Positions 9,622 to 15,931 of a DNA stretch of 64,000 nucleotides are shown here, piece after piece (positions within the stretch are counted from its first letter, which is position 1; every line of letters begins with the position of its first letter). The stretch spans positions 62,001 through 126,000 of the forward strand of contig NZ_LROZ01000009.1 of the NCBI RefSeq assembly GCF_001549985.1. Direction: 5' to 3'. The stretch comes from Myroides odoratus (GTDB taxonomy: Bacteria > Bacteroidota > Bacteroidia > Flavobacteriales > Flavobacteriaceae). The notes below the pieces were generated by a model. That model did no database searches. It was not told where the DNA came from and worked only from the letters and a program-made list of their open reading frames with translations. Both the position numbers and the translations under genes were made by a program.

Positions 9622-10227
9622 ATGTTTTCAGAATTAGCATTTCCGATATTCGAAGAGAGTATTCGTGATTACCATAAATACGACAATGTAGATCAGCCAA
9701 TTAGCAATCCATATCCAAAGGATGATATTAAACATTTATTGTATTTAAAAAATTGGATTGATACCGTTCAGTGGCATTTTGAAGATATTATTCGTGATCC
9801 GCAAATTGATCCTGTTGCTGCATTGGCTTTAAAAAGAAGAATTGACGCATCAAATCAAGAGAGAACGGATATGGTAGAGTACATTGATAGTTACTTTTTG
9901 AATAAGTATAAAGAGGTACAAGTAAAACCAAACGCTAAAATTAATTCAGAGAGTCCAGCTTGGGCAATTGACCGTTATTCTATCTTAGCGTTGAAGATTT
10001 ACCACATGCGTGAGGAAGCTACAAGACCTGAAGCAACACCAGAACACAGAGCAAAATGTCAAGAAAAATTAGATGTTTTGTTGGAACAAAAACAAGATTT
10101 ATCTACTGCAATTGACGACTTATTACAAGACATCGCTGCTGGAGATAAATACATGAAAGTGTATAAACAAATGAAAATGTATAACGATGAGGAATTAAAC
10201 CCCGTGTTATATCAAAATAAAAAATAA
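9622..10227 (+). CDS. DUF4254 family protein
   Basis: A soluble, mostly helical protein of 201 residues. It starts FSELAFPIFEESIRDYHKYD and contains LKNWIDTVQWHFEDIIRDP and ALKRRIDASNQERTDMVEYID, which I recognise as the DUF4254 family common in Bacteroidota. The family has no established function; it usually precedes a GT9 heptosyltransferase-like gene, as it does here (10406), which suggests a link to lipopolysaccharide assembly but does not prove it. No signal peptide or membrane segment. A clear intrinsic terminator follows 7 bp after the stop, so it is probably transcribed separately from the GT9 gene. Confidence 0.85.
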   Translation: MFSELAFPIFEESIRDYHKYDNVDQPISNPYPKDDIKHLLYLKNWIDTVQWHFEDIIRDPQIDPVAALALKRRIDASNQERTDMVEYIDSYFLNKYKEVQVKPNAKINSESPAWAIDRYSILALKIYHMREEATRPEATPEHRAKCQEKLDVLLEQKQDLSTAIDDLLQDIAAGDKYMKVYKQMKMYNDEELNPVLYQNKK

Positions 10228-10234
10228 GAAATAG

Positions 10235-10268
10235 AAAAGGCATATGGGAATTACGATATGCCTTTTTT
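10235..10268 (+). terminator. Intrinsic terminator after the DUF4254 gene
   Basis: An 11-bp perfect stem (AAAAGGCATAT / ATATGCCTTTT) with a 10-nt loop runs into a T tract. Confidence 0.85.
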
Positions 10269-10343
10269 AATGCAGAAAAGTCTGTGCTAGCATAGAAAAA
10301 GAGCAGGAGAGAAATATCATTTTTTTGTATCGGTAAAAAAAAT

Positions 10344-10351
10344 TACTTTTG
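10344..10351 (+). promoter_or_regulatory. Candidate -7 promoter element of the GT9-apt operon
   Basis: TACTTTTG matches TAnnTTTG exactly; a TTG at 10325-10327 could be the -33 element, with a 16-bp gap. The final TTG of the motif is the same TTG that opens the longest version of the downstream frame, so that long version is probably not translated. Confidence 0.55.
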
Positions 10352-10357
10352 TTTGCT

Positions 10358-10379
10358 AAAGCGTGGATAATCACGCTTT
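10358..10379 (+). other. Stem-loop in the presumed 5' UTR of the GT9 gene
   Basis: An 8-bp perfect stem AAAGCGTG / CACGCTTT with a 6-nt loop follows the -7 element by 6 bp and is followed by TCTTG, not by a clean T tract. It would sit at the extreme 5' end of the transcript and could stabilise the mRNA or act as a weak attenuator. The role is inferred only. Confidence 0.45.
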
Positions 10380-10405
10380 TCTTGTTTAAGATAAATCATA
10401 TTTTA

Positions 10406-11449
10406 GTGAAAGGTTTACAACATATCGTTATTTTTAGATTATCCGCTATGGGAGACGTAGCGATGACTGTACCTGTAATTCGAGCGTTAATCGAACAACA
10501 TCCTACTATACGTGTAACGGTCGTTTCACGACCTTTTTTCAAACCTTTTTTTAAAGGTATTGACCGCGTGGATTTCTTTCCTGTGGATGTGAAGAAAAAA
10601 CACAAAGGATTTTTAGGGTTGATTCGTTTATATCAAGACATTAAAAGAGTAAAACCGGATTATTTTGCCGATTTCCACAATGTATTGCGTGCACAAATTG
10701 TTCGTACTTTATTTAAGTTATCAGGGGTTCCAACAGCAGCTTTAGATAAAGGAAGAGCAGCAAAAAAAGCATTGACTCGCGCTGAAAATAAGATATTTAA
10801 ACCCGTACAAATAATGGTTGAAAATCATTGTGAAACACTGAAGCAGTTAGGTTTTTCGGTATCCTTAGCGCAACCGAATTTTCCAGAGAAGGCTCCATTA
10901 GCCCCAGAATTAGAAGTTTACAGTAAAGAGCAGCACAAAACGTGGATTGGTATTGCGCCTTTTGCCCAATATGATAGTAAAGTGTACCCATTGGATTTGA
11001 TGCAGCAAGTGGTTGATGAATTGGCAGAACAAGAAAATCACTTGATTTTCTTATTTGGAGGTGGAGAAAAGGAAATTGCCTTATTAAACCAATTGAAACG
11101 CGACAATGACAATGTGATTGTAATGGCTGGAAAAGTGAAATTAGAGGTGGAAATGAACTTGATTCAGCATTTAGATGTGATGCTATCTATGGACTCTGGG
11201 AATGCCCATATTGCAGCAATGTTAGGCGTAAAAGTCGTAACTTTATGGGGTGCCACACATCCTTATGCTGGTTTTGCGCCATTTAATCAACCAATGGATT
11301 ATTGTATAACAGCGGATCGCAATCAATATCCTTTATTGCCCACGTCAGTGTATGGAAATAAAAAGGTAGAAGGATATGAAGAGGCTATGCGAACGATTGA
11401 TTCTACAATAGTATGTAAGAAAGTGTTGGAAGTAGCACAGCAAAAATAA
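10406..11449 (+). CDS. Glycosyltransferase family 9 (heptosyltransferase-like)
   Basis: A 347-residue cytoplasmic enzyme of the ADP-heptose:LPS transferase family. I chose GTG 10406, giving KGLQHIVIFRLSAMGDVAMTVP, because the longer frame from TTG 10349 would begin inside the promoter motif. The N-terminal Rossmann domain has RLSAMGDVAMTVPVIRAL; the C-terminal domain has IGIAPFAQYDSKVYP, FLFGGGEKE and the sugar-nucleotide site LSMDSGNAHIAAMLGVKVVTLWGATHP. These enzymes add heptose or related sugars to the LPS core. The apt gene follows after 12 bp, probably in the same transcript. Start choice is the main uncertainty. Confidence 0.88.
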   Translation: MKGLQHIVIFRLSAMGDVAMTVPVIRALIEQHPTIRVTVVSRPFFKPFFKGIDRVDFFPVDVKKKHKGFLGLIRLYQDIKRVKPDYFADFHNVLRAQIVRTLFKLSGVPTAALDKGRAAKKALTRAENKIFKPVQIMVENHCETLKQLGFSVSLAQPNFPEKAPLAPELEVYSKEQHKTWIGIAPFAQYDSKVYPLDLMQQVVDELAEQENHLIFLFGGGEKEIALLNQLKRDNDNVIVMAGKVKLEVEMNLIQHLDVMLSMDSGNAHIAAMLGVKVVTLWGATHPYAGFAPFNQPMDYCITADRNQYPLLPTSVYGNKKVEGYEEAMRTIDSTIVCKKVLEVAQQK

Positions 11450-11461
11450 AATAATTTAGTC

Positions 11462-11977
11462 ATGATGAAGATTGAAGATTATATTAGAAACATTCAGGAT
11501 TTTCCAAAAGAAGGTGTAGGGTTTAAAGATATCACCCCTCTCTTAAATAGTCCTGAAGCAATGGAAGAAGCAACGAAGCGATTATTAGCATTAGTAGGAA
11601 ATAAGAAGGTAGATCGTGTTGTGGGGATGGAAAGTCGTGGTTTTTTCTTTGCTACTTTATTGGCTAAGGAATTAGGTGCTGGTTTTGTGCCCGTTAGAAA
11701 ACCTAAAAAATTGCCTTTTGACACCATTGCCCAAGAATATCAACTAGAATATGGAATGGATATTCTTGAAATGCATGCAGATGCAATAAAACCAGGCGAA
11801 AAAGTCTTAATTCACGATGATGTTTTAGCAACAGGTGGTACAGCAGAAGCAGTTTGCAAGTTGGTGGAACGTTTAGGAGGAGAAATAGTACAACTCAATT
11901 TCTTGATGGAGCTTTCTTTTTTACATGGACGTGATAAGCTGCAGTCTTATGAGGTAAAGTGTTTATTGACTTATTAG
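11462..11977 (+). CDS. apt: Adenine phosphoribosyltransferase
   Basis: Purine-salvage enzyme converting adenine and PRPP to AMP in the cytoplasm. The 171 residues are standard. Motifs: IRNIQDFPKEGVGFKDITPLL at the N-terminus, VVGMESRGFFFATLLAKELGAGFVPVRKPKKLP (read in two parts, ~54-86), and the PRPP loop VLIHDDVLATGGTAEAV (~117-133). Two ATGs (11462 and 11465) are equally possible starts. It lies 12 bp downstream of the GT9 gene and is followed by a strong terminator, so it ends that transcription unit. Confidence 0.96.
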   Translation: MMKIEDYIRNIQDFPKEGVGFKDITPLLNSPEAMEEATKRLLALVGNKKVDRVVGMESRGFFFATLLAKELGAGFVPVRKPKKLPFDTIAQEYQLEYGMDILEMHADAIKPGEKVLIHDDVLATGGTAEAVCKLVERLGGEIVQLNFLMELSFLHGRDKLQSYEVKCLLTY

Positions 11978-12012
11978 CATAACCCTTGAATTTACATTCA
12001 AGTTCAATATAG

Positions 12013-12048
12013 AAAAGACGTATAGTGTGCACTATACGTCTTTTTTTT
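12013..12048 (+). terminator. Intrinsic terminator after apt
   Basis: A near-perfect hairpin, GACGTATAGTG / CACTATACGTC with a 2-nt loop, extended by A/T pairs and followed by eight T residues. The A tract on the other side would let it work in both directions. Confidence 0.9.
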
Positions 12049-12397
12049 GGATAAAATGAAGCAGAAAGTAAACCTCTTTTTCAAACAATACTGCGGTTTG
12101 AGAGGTTTATACTAACTATATTTTCTATTTTAAAGTGCATTCATTTAGCTATTTAAAGCCAATTTATCATTTTGAACCTCAATTGAAAGGCGGTAGAAGA
12201 ACATGTATTTTCTTTTTGTTTTGTAAGTGTTATTATTTTAAAAATACATGCATTTTCGGGATGTTTTTTACTTGTATTGCAAAAATTACTTTTTTGTTTT
12301 TAGAATTATAGGAAAGCATGAAAAATGTATTTTTAATTGATATCTAGTTGATTATAAGTGATTTATTTGTTTATTATAATATTTAAACGAAGTGATT
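12049..12397 (+). other. AT-rich intergenic region upstream of the first YD-repeat lipoprotein
   Basis: About 350 bp without a credible gene. It carries segments that recur in altered form upstream of the second lipoprotein gene (13690-13955): TTTAAAGC(C/T)AATTTATCATTTT; a stretch with ATGCA..TT(T)..GG.TGT.TTT and TTGTATT; and AAATGTATTTTTAATTG-like sequence running into the start. It is thus part of a duplicated unit. No exact TAnnTTTG element was found just before the start codon. Confidence 0.5.
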
Positions 12398-13234
12398 ATG
12401 AGAATTTTCAATGGTATGGTGTTTTGTTTTTTAGTTTTGTTTTTTACTAATTGCTCTTCTGCCGATGAACAGAGTGAACTAGAAAAAGAGGATGTACTTG
12501 TAGTAAGTAGAATGATGTATACTTATGAAGTTACATCTATAGCAGATGGAGAACATCAGGTTTTTTATAAGGAACCAACTCGATATATTTCTTATGACAG
12601 CAAAGGAAGAATTGCTTTTATAGATAAAATAGAACGATTGGATATGAGCCAAGAGCATAAGGATAGGAACTATACTAAAACAGCTTATCATTATGATGAT
12701 ACAGGAAAATTAGTTACCCTAACGTGTATAGATGCAAAAAGTATGGAGGTATTAAATAAGCTGAACTTGAAGTATAATAGTTTGGGATGGATGGTTCAAT
12801 CAGTGGATGAAATAGAAAGGACAGTTACAGATTATGGGTATAATATGAAGAATGAGATCATCTCAATCAAAAGTAAGGGGAACAACCAAACAATTGATCT
12901 GAACTTAACCTATAATGACACAGGAAATCTAATAGGGGTTTACGATATAGCTGATTTGAACAAGAAGAACAACATCGATTCTTCTACTGAGGAAAGTTTC
13001 TATAGTACTAAGAATTTAGATTTTTTAAATTCACATTTTAGCTCAATACCTTGGGTGAATACAGAAATGGAGCAGGGATTTTTAGCATGTGATGGTAAAA
13101 TCTGGGTAGTCACAAATACTTTTTCTAAGGAGAATCCTTTCTATTCTAAACATGAATTAACTTATAAAGACAATAATGTTACGTTGCGTTACTATTATAG
13201 TTTTGTCTATAAAAGGTTACGTATAAAAAAGTAA
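12398..13234 (+). CDS. YD-repeat-containing lipoprotein, copy 1
   Basis: I take ATG 12398 as start (a GTG two codons earlier is less likely), giving a 278-residue lipoprotein: signal sequence with lipobox F-T-N-C, lipidated Cys19, then SSADEQ. The body has spaced tyrosine-aspartate type units reminiscent of RHS/YD repeats: YDSKGRIAF, YDDTGKLVTL, YNSLGWMVQS, YNMKNEIISI, YNDTGNLIGVY. Such units form beta-strands in RHS shells, but this protein is far too short to be an RHS toxin. It is a paralogue of the gene at 13956 (same length, repeat order and Cys position). Function unknown; it probably faces the periplasm or cell surface. Confidence 0.8.
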   Translation: MRIFNGMVFCFLVLFFTNCSSADEQSELEKEDVLVVSRMMYTYEVTSIADGEHQVFYKEPTRYISYDSKGRIAFIDKIERLDMSQEHKDRNYTKTAYHYDDTGKLVTLTCIDAKSMEVLNKLNLKYNSLGWMVQSVDEIERTVTDYGYNMKNEIISIKSKGNNQTIDLNLTYNDTGNLIGVYDIADLNKKNNIDSSTEESFYSTKNLDFLNSHFSSIPWVNTEMEQGFLACDGKIWVVTNTFSKENPFYSKHELTYKDNNVTLRYYYSFVYKRLRIKK

Positions 13235-13311
13235 AGAAAGGATAAGGATCATATAGATTGCGTATTGTGTATATCTAGGGGTTGCACAAATGGACTAGAC
13301 ATTTTTTGTAA

Positions 13312-13371
13312 TTAAACAACAACGCTTGCAAGAGAGTATTAGAATACGCTTTTGCAAGCGTTGTTGTTTAA
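13312..13371. repeat. Perfect 20-bp inverted repeat hairpin
   Basis: Arms at 13312-13331 (TTAAACAACAACGCTTGCAA) and 13352-13371 are exact reverse complements with a 20-nt loop, which itself contains GTATT-AG-AATAC. There is no T tract after it on the plus strand; a T-rich run lies before it, so as an RNA it is not a classic terminator in that direction. It could be a terminator variant, a recombination or protein site, or the trace of a mobile element. It sits 77 bp after the stop of the first lipoprotein gene. Confidence 0.75.
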
Positions 13372-13453
13372 TGAACAGGCTAAATTAGTAGCTAGAAATA
13401 AAGGGCTAATTTGTATCAGTGAACAGGAGAACTACGTTGAGTTATTAGCGTAA
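13343..13453 (+). pseudogene. Possible 3' remnant of an unidentified gene
   Basis: A short frame with no good start reads ...NEQAKLVARNKGLICI and then SEQENYVELLA before a TAA at 13451. The amino-acid pattern (helix, strand, helix) looks like the end of a real soluble domain rather than random AT-rich sequence. It begins immediately within the right arm of the 20-bp inverted repeat. I cannot name the family, and a chance frame of this length remains possible. Confidence 0.25.
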
Positions 13454-13955
13454 TGTTGATATATTCTTACGATGATGGTGAAATAGCCTTCGTGCATTAA
13501 GAAGTTTCACAATCATGTACTCGTTGTATCTTATTCTTTGCTTTTTTCTTTGCTACTGTAAGGGGTATAATTCAGTAAAAATGGTCTTTTTACGCTATAA
13601 ATTGAACAGTAAAAAAGAGGTTACTTTATTGTACAAAAAGTAAAAGAAAAGAATTTTATGAGGGTGTAGATTCTTTATAGTAGCTATTTTTTTTGTTGTT
13701 TAAAGCTAATTTATCATTTTATATACAACTTGAGATGTTCTTTTTACAAGACGTCGTTGCCAGATTACGTAGCGTGACTTTATGAATTTACTTCGTTTAA
13801 AAATAAATGCAATTTTAGGGTGTATTTTAGTTGTATTTTAAAAACTACATTTTTGTTTGTAACAAATAGATATAAGTTAGAAAAATACGTTTAATTGGTA
13901 ATTATGTGTTTTTAGGTGTTTTTTTTGCTTATTATGTAATTTAAAATAAGTAATT
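13454..13955 (+). other. Intergenic region, diverged copy of the 12049-12397 upstream segment
   Basis: No gene is seen in about 500 bp. From ~13690 onward the sequence parallels the region upstream of the first YD-repeat lipoprotein (shared TTTAAAGC.AATTTATCATTTT, AAAATAAATGCA-TTTT.GGGTGT.TTTT, and AATTATGAG at the start codon), so the duplication that made the two genes included roughly 250 bp of upstream DNA. Confidence 0.5.
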
Positions 13956-14792
13956 ATGAGTTTTTGTAGATTTATTGGAAGTTGCTTTTTAGCGACTTTG
14001 TTTTTTAATTGTTCAGTAGATACGCCTAACGATTCAGAAAAAGATTCGCTAATTGTTGTAGATAAAATGGTGCACACGTATGTTATTACACAAAAAGGAT
14101 TGCTTGAAGAAAACAGACTTCAATACAACATAACCTATACTTTTAATTATGACCAAAAGGGACGGATTACTTTTGTAGATGAGAATAAATACGTTAATGC
14201 ACTGCCTAATTGGTATCGAAAGTTTGCTAGAACGACCTATACGTATGATGATTCAGGAAAGGTTATTGCTCTTACTTGTGTTGATTCAGAAAACGGGAAA
14301 GTGTTGAGTAAATGGAGTTTAGAATATAATAAAGTAGGATTAATCGTTCGATCCGTTGAGGAGGTGAAAAAGGAGGTTGTAACTTATGAATATAACGCAA
14401 AACAAGAGGTTGTAGTCATCAAAAGGGAAGAGATGAATAAAGTATCTTGGTTAAGTTTGGAATACAATGTGGCGGGAAATTTAGTTCGAGTTTATCATCC
14501 GAATCAGATTCAAGTAGGCGAGACTTTTACTCCTTTAGAAAGTGGATCTAGCAATGAAAATTTAGATTTTTTGTATTCTAAATGCCCTTATGGTATTCAA
14601 TTTGTACCTTGGATTGATACGAAAAGCACAGCTAATTTCATGAATTGTAATGGTAGAATATGGAAGATTGGTAACTATTACTCTAATGACTTTATGTTGC
14701 CTTCATCACACGAAGTTCACTCTGAAGATGATCAGGAAATCATGGTCCATTTGTACAGGCTCGACTACAAGGAAATACAGGTAAAAGAGTAA
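13956..14792 (+). CDS. YD-repeat-containing lipoprotein, copy 2
   Basis: A 278-residue lipoprotein with signal sequence and lipobox F-F-N-C (Cys19), starting at ATG 13956. Its repeat units mirror copy 1: YDQKGRITF, YDDSGKVIAL, YNKVGLIVRS, YNAKQEVVVI, YNVAGNLVRVY; both copies also share a late NLDFL segment followed by a P-W motif (PWVNTE in copy 1, PWIDTK in copy 2) and a C-x-G-(K/R)-I-W element. The two are clear tandem paralogues but well diverged, so the duplication is not recent. Probable location is the outer membrane or its periplasmic face. No function is known. Confidence 0.8.
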   Translation: MSFCRFIGSCFLATLFFNCSVDTPNDSEKDSLIVVDKMVHTYVITQKGLLEENRLQYNITYTFNYDQKGRITFVDENKYVNALPNWYRKFARTTYTYDDSGKVIALTCVDSENGKVLSKWSLEYNKVGLIVRSVEEVKKEVVTYEYNAKQEVVVIKREEMNKVSWLSLEYNVAGNLVRVYHPNQIQVGETFTPLESGSSNENLDFLYSKCPYGIQFVPWIDTKSTANFMNCNGRIWKIGNYYSNDFMLPSSHEVHSEDDQEIMVHLYRLDYKEIQVKE

Positions 14793-14910
14793 AAATATAG
14801 GATAAATAAAATAGAGAAGTAAATTTTTTTTAGCAACACCTCATTTTAAAGTGCAGATAGATAGAGGTTTACTTGATTGTTGGTGTAATGTTATTTTTTT
14901 TTAAAAATAC
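14793..14910 (+). other. Short decayed third copy of lipoprotein flanking sequence
   Basis: The segments CATTTTAAAGTGCA (14851-14864) and TTTAAAAATACTTGCAT repeat pieces seen upstream of the first lipoprotein gene (ATTTTAAAGTGCATTC and TTTTAAAAATACATGCAT), in the same order. This suggests a remnant of a further duplication. No coding sequence accompanies it. Confidence 0.35.
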
Positions 14911-14942
14911 TTGCATATTAAAATTATTATTAGAAAACTTTG
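14911..14942 (+). promoter_or_regulatory. Candidate promoter of the arginine leader and arg operon
   Basis: A TTG at 14911-14913 and AAACTTTG at 14935-14942 resemble the Bacteroidota -33 and -7 (TAnnTTTG) elements with one mismatch in the -7 box and 21 bp between them. Transcription would begin near 14950, about 20 bp before the leader ORF. Confidence 0.5.
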
Positions 14943-14970
14943 TACCAACCCTTAAGGGTATACACAAGAA

Positions 14971-15078
14971 ATGAAGAAAACAGTATTACATACTACTTTT
15001 GAAATGAACAGCATAGCTTCTGCTACTGCTGCTGTTTTCTTGTTATCTACTTCGCGGTCATCGCGGTCACGGGCTTAA
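14971..15078 (+). CDS. Putative arginine-operon leader peptide
   Basis: A 35-codon frame, MKKTVLHTTFEMNSIASATA followed by AVFLLSTSRSSRSRA and TAA. Three of the last seven residues are Arg, all encoded by CGG (15055, 15064, 15070), although the arg genes just downstream mostly use AGA, CGT and CGA. Two tandem copies of TCGCGGTCA carry the Arg codons. It follows a promoter-like element and lies 156 bp before the first arg gene, with hairpins directly after it. This is the layout of a ribosome-stalling leader peptide that senses charged arginyl-tRNA. The peptide probably has no other function. Translation has not been shown. Confidence 0.65.
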   Translation: MKKTVLHTTFEMNSIASATAAVFLLSTSRSSRSRA

Positions 15079-15123
15079 TTTCTTTAAGCTTTCTTTTTCT
15101 TTGGGAACACTAGGTCTCCCAAA
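15073..15123 (+). promoter_or_regulatory. Putative attenuator hairpins of the arg operon
   Basis: First stem: GCTTAA (15073-15078) / TTAAGC (15084-15089), overlapping the leader stop codon and followed by a T-rich tail (TTTCTTTTTCTTT), terminator-like though the stem is short. Second stem: TTTGGGA (15100-15106) / TCCCAAA (15117-15123) with a 10-nt loop. An upstream stem within the leader ORF (AACAGC-AT-AGC with GCT-GCTGTT, ~15007-15036) could be disrupted by ribosomes. Which stems exclude each other needs a folding calculation. Confidence 0.45.
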
Positions 15124-15234
15124 CCAATAAATCTATCAAATTTTAATGTATTTCAACGAGATTGAAAGAGAGATTCATGCGTTTTAGCAGGTTCTGATTT
15201 TTGCTTTGTTGAATTCTAACTATCTGTTTTTGAG

Positions 15235-15915
15235 ATGAATTCAAATCAGTTTATCGTTATACCAGCGAATGAAACACACGTTGGTTATGCTGCACAAATA
15301 TGCGAGGAGATGGCACTTTCTGCCCAAGCGCGTGGTACGGGAATTGCAAGAAGAAAACCTGAATATGTGGCAAACAAAATGCTGGAAGGTAAGGCCGTTA
15401 TCGCCTTGCATCAAGATGGAACTTGGGCTGGATTTTGTTATATCGAAACATGGAGTCATGGTGAATATGTTGCCAATTCCGGATTGATTGTCAATCCTGT
15501 ATTCAGAAAAGAAGGCTTAGCCAAAGCAATTAAAAAGCGAATTTTTGAACTCTCGAGAACCAAATATCCTCAAGCTAAAATTTTCGGATTAACAACAGGG
15601 CTAGCCGTCATGAAAATTAATTCTGACCTCGGTTATGAACCCGTTCCCTATTCTGAACTTACTCAGGATGAGTCTTTTTGGAAAGGCTGTGAGAGTTGTA
15701 TCAATTTCTCTATTTTACAGAGTAAGGAACGAAAAAATTGTTTGTGTACCTCTATGCTTTGGGACCCTATCGAAAAAGAAAAAGAGCTTCGAACTAAAAT
15801 AGATCAAAAGACAAAAGCCAAAGAACGATTAAAAGAAATGCAGAAGAAGTATTCTTTACTGAAAAGACTGCAAATGAAGATTAAGCAAACAGTAAAGAAA
15901 ACACATCTATTTTGA
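15235..15915 (+). CDS. GNAT acyltransferase, probable first enzyme of the arginine pathway (acylglutamate synthase role)
   Basis: A 226-residue GCN5-type acyltransferase at the head of the arg operon. The acyl-CoA site is NPVFRKEGLAKAIKKRIF (~87-104, R-x-x-G-x-A pattern), preceded by strand GFCYIETW and the SGLIVNP strand. Position in the operon and absence of another argA or argJ in it suggest it acylates glutamate, as proposed for related Bacteroidota genes; whether it uses acetyl- or succinyl-CoA is open. Unusual for GNATs, it has clustered cysteines C152-x2-C155 and C169-x-C171 and a Lys-rich, coiled-coil-like tail (~180-226). The start ATG 15235 gives a normal N-terminus. The argG gene follows after 16 bp. 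Confidence 0.75.
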   Translation: MNSNQFIVIPANETHVGYAAQICEEMALSAQARGTGIARRKPEYVANKMLEGKAVIALHQDGTWAGFCYIETWSHGEYVANSGLIVNPVFRKEGLAKAIKKRIFELSRTKYPQAKIFGLTTGLAVMKINSDLGYEPVPYSELTQDESFWKGCESCINFSILQSKERKNCLCTSMLWDPIEKEKELRTKIDQKTKAKERLKEMQKKYSLLKRLQMKIKQTVKKTHLF

Positions 15916-15931
15916 ATTTTTAAACCAGAAC

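Noticed and set aside
10349..10405. TTG-initiated 19-residue extension of the GT9 protein
   Set aside because: The TTG is the end of a perfect TAnnTTTG promoter element, and the extension is unlike the N-terminus of GT9 enzymes, which begin close to the RLSAMGD motif.
13312..13371. Insertion-sequence terminal inverted repeats
   Set aside because: The arms are only 20 bp apart, no transposase lies between or near them, and no target-site duplication was recognised; kept as an unexplained hairpin.
14793..15234. Riboswitch or tRNA gene before the arg operon
   Set aside because: No cloverleaf or known riboswitch core was seen; the stems and Arg codons are better explained by a leader-peptide attenuator.
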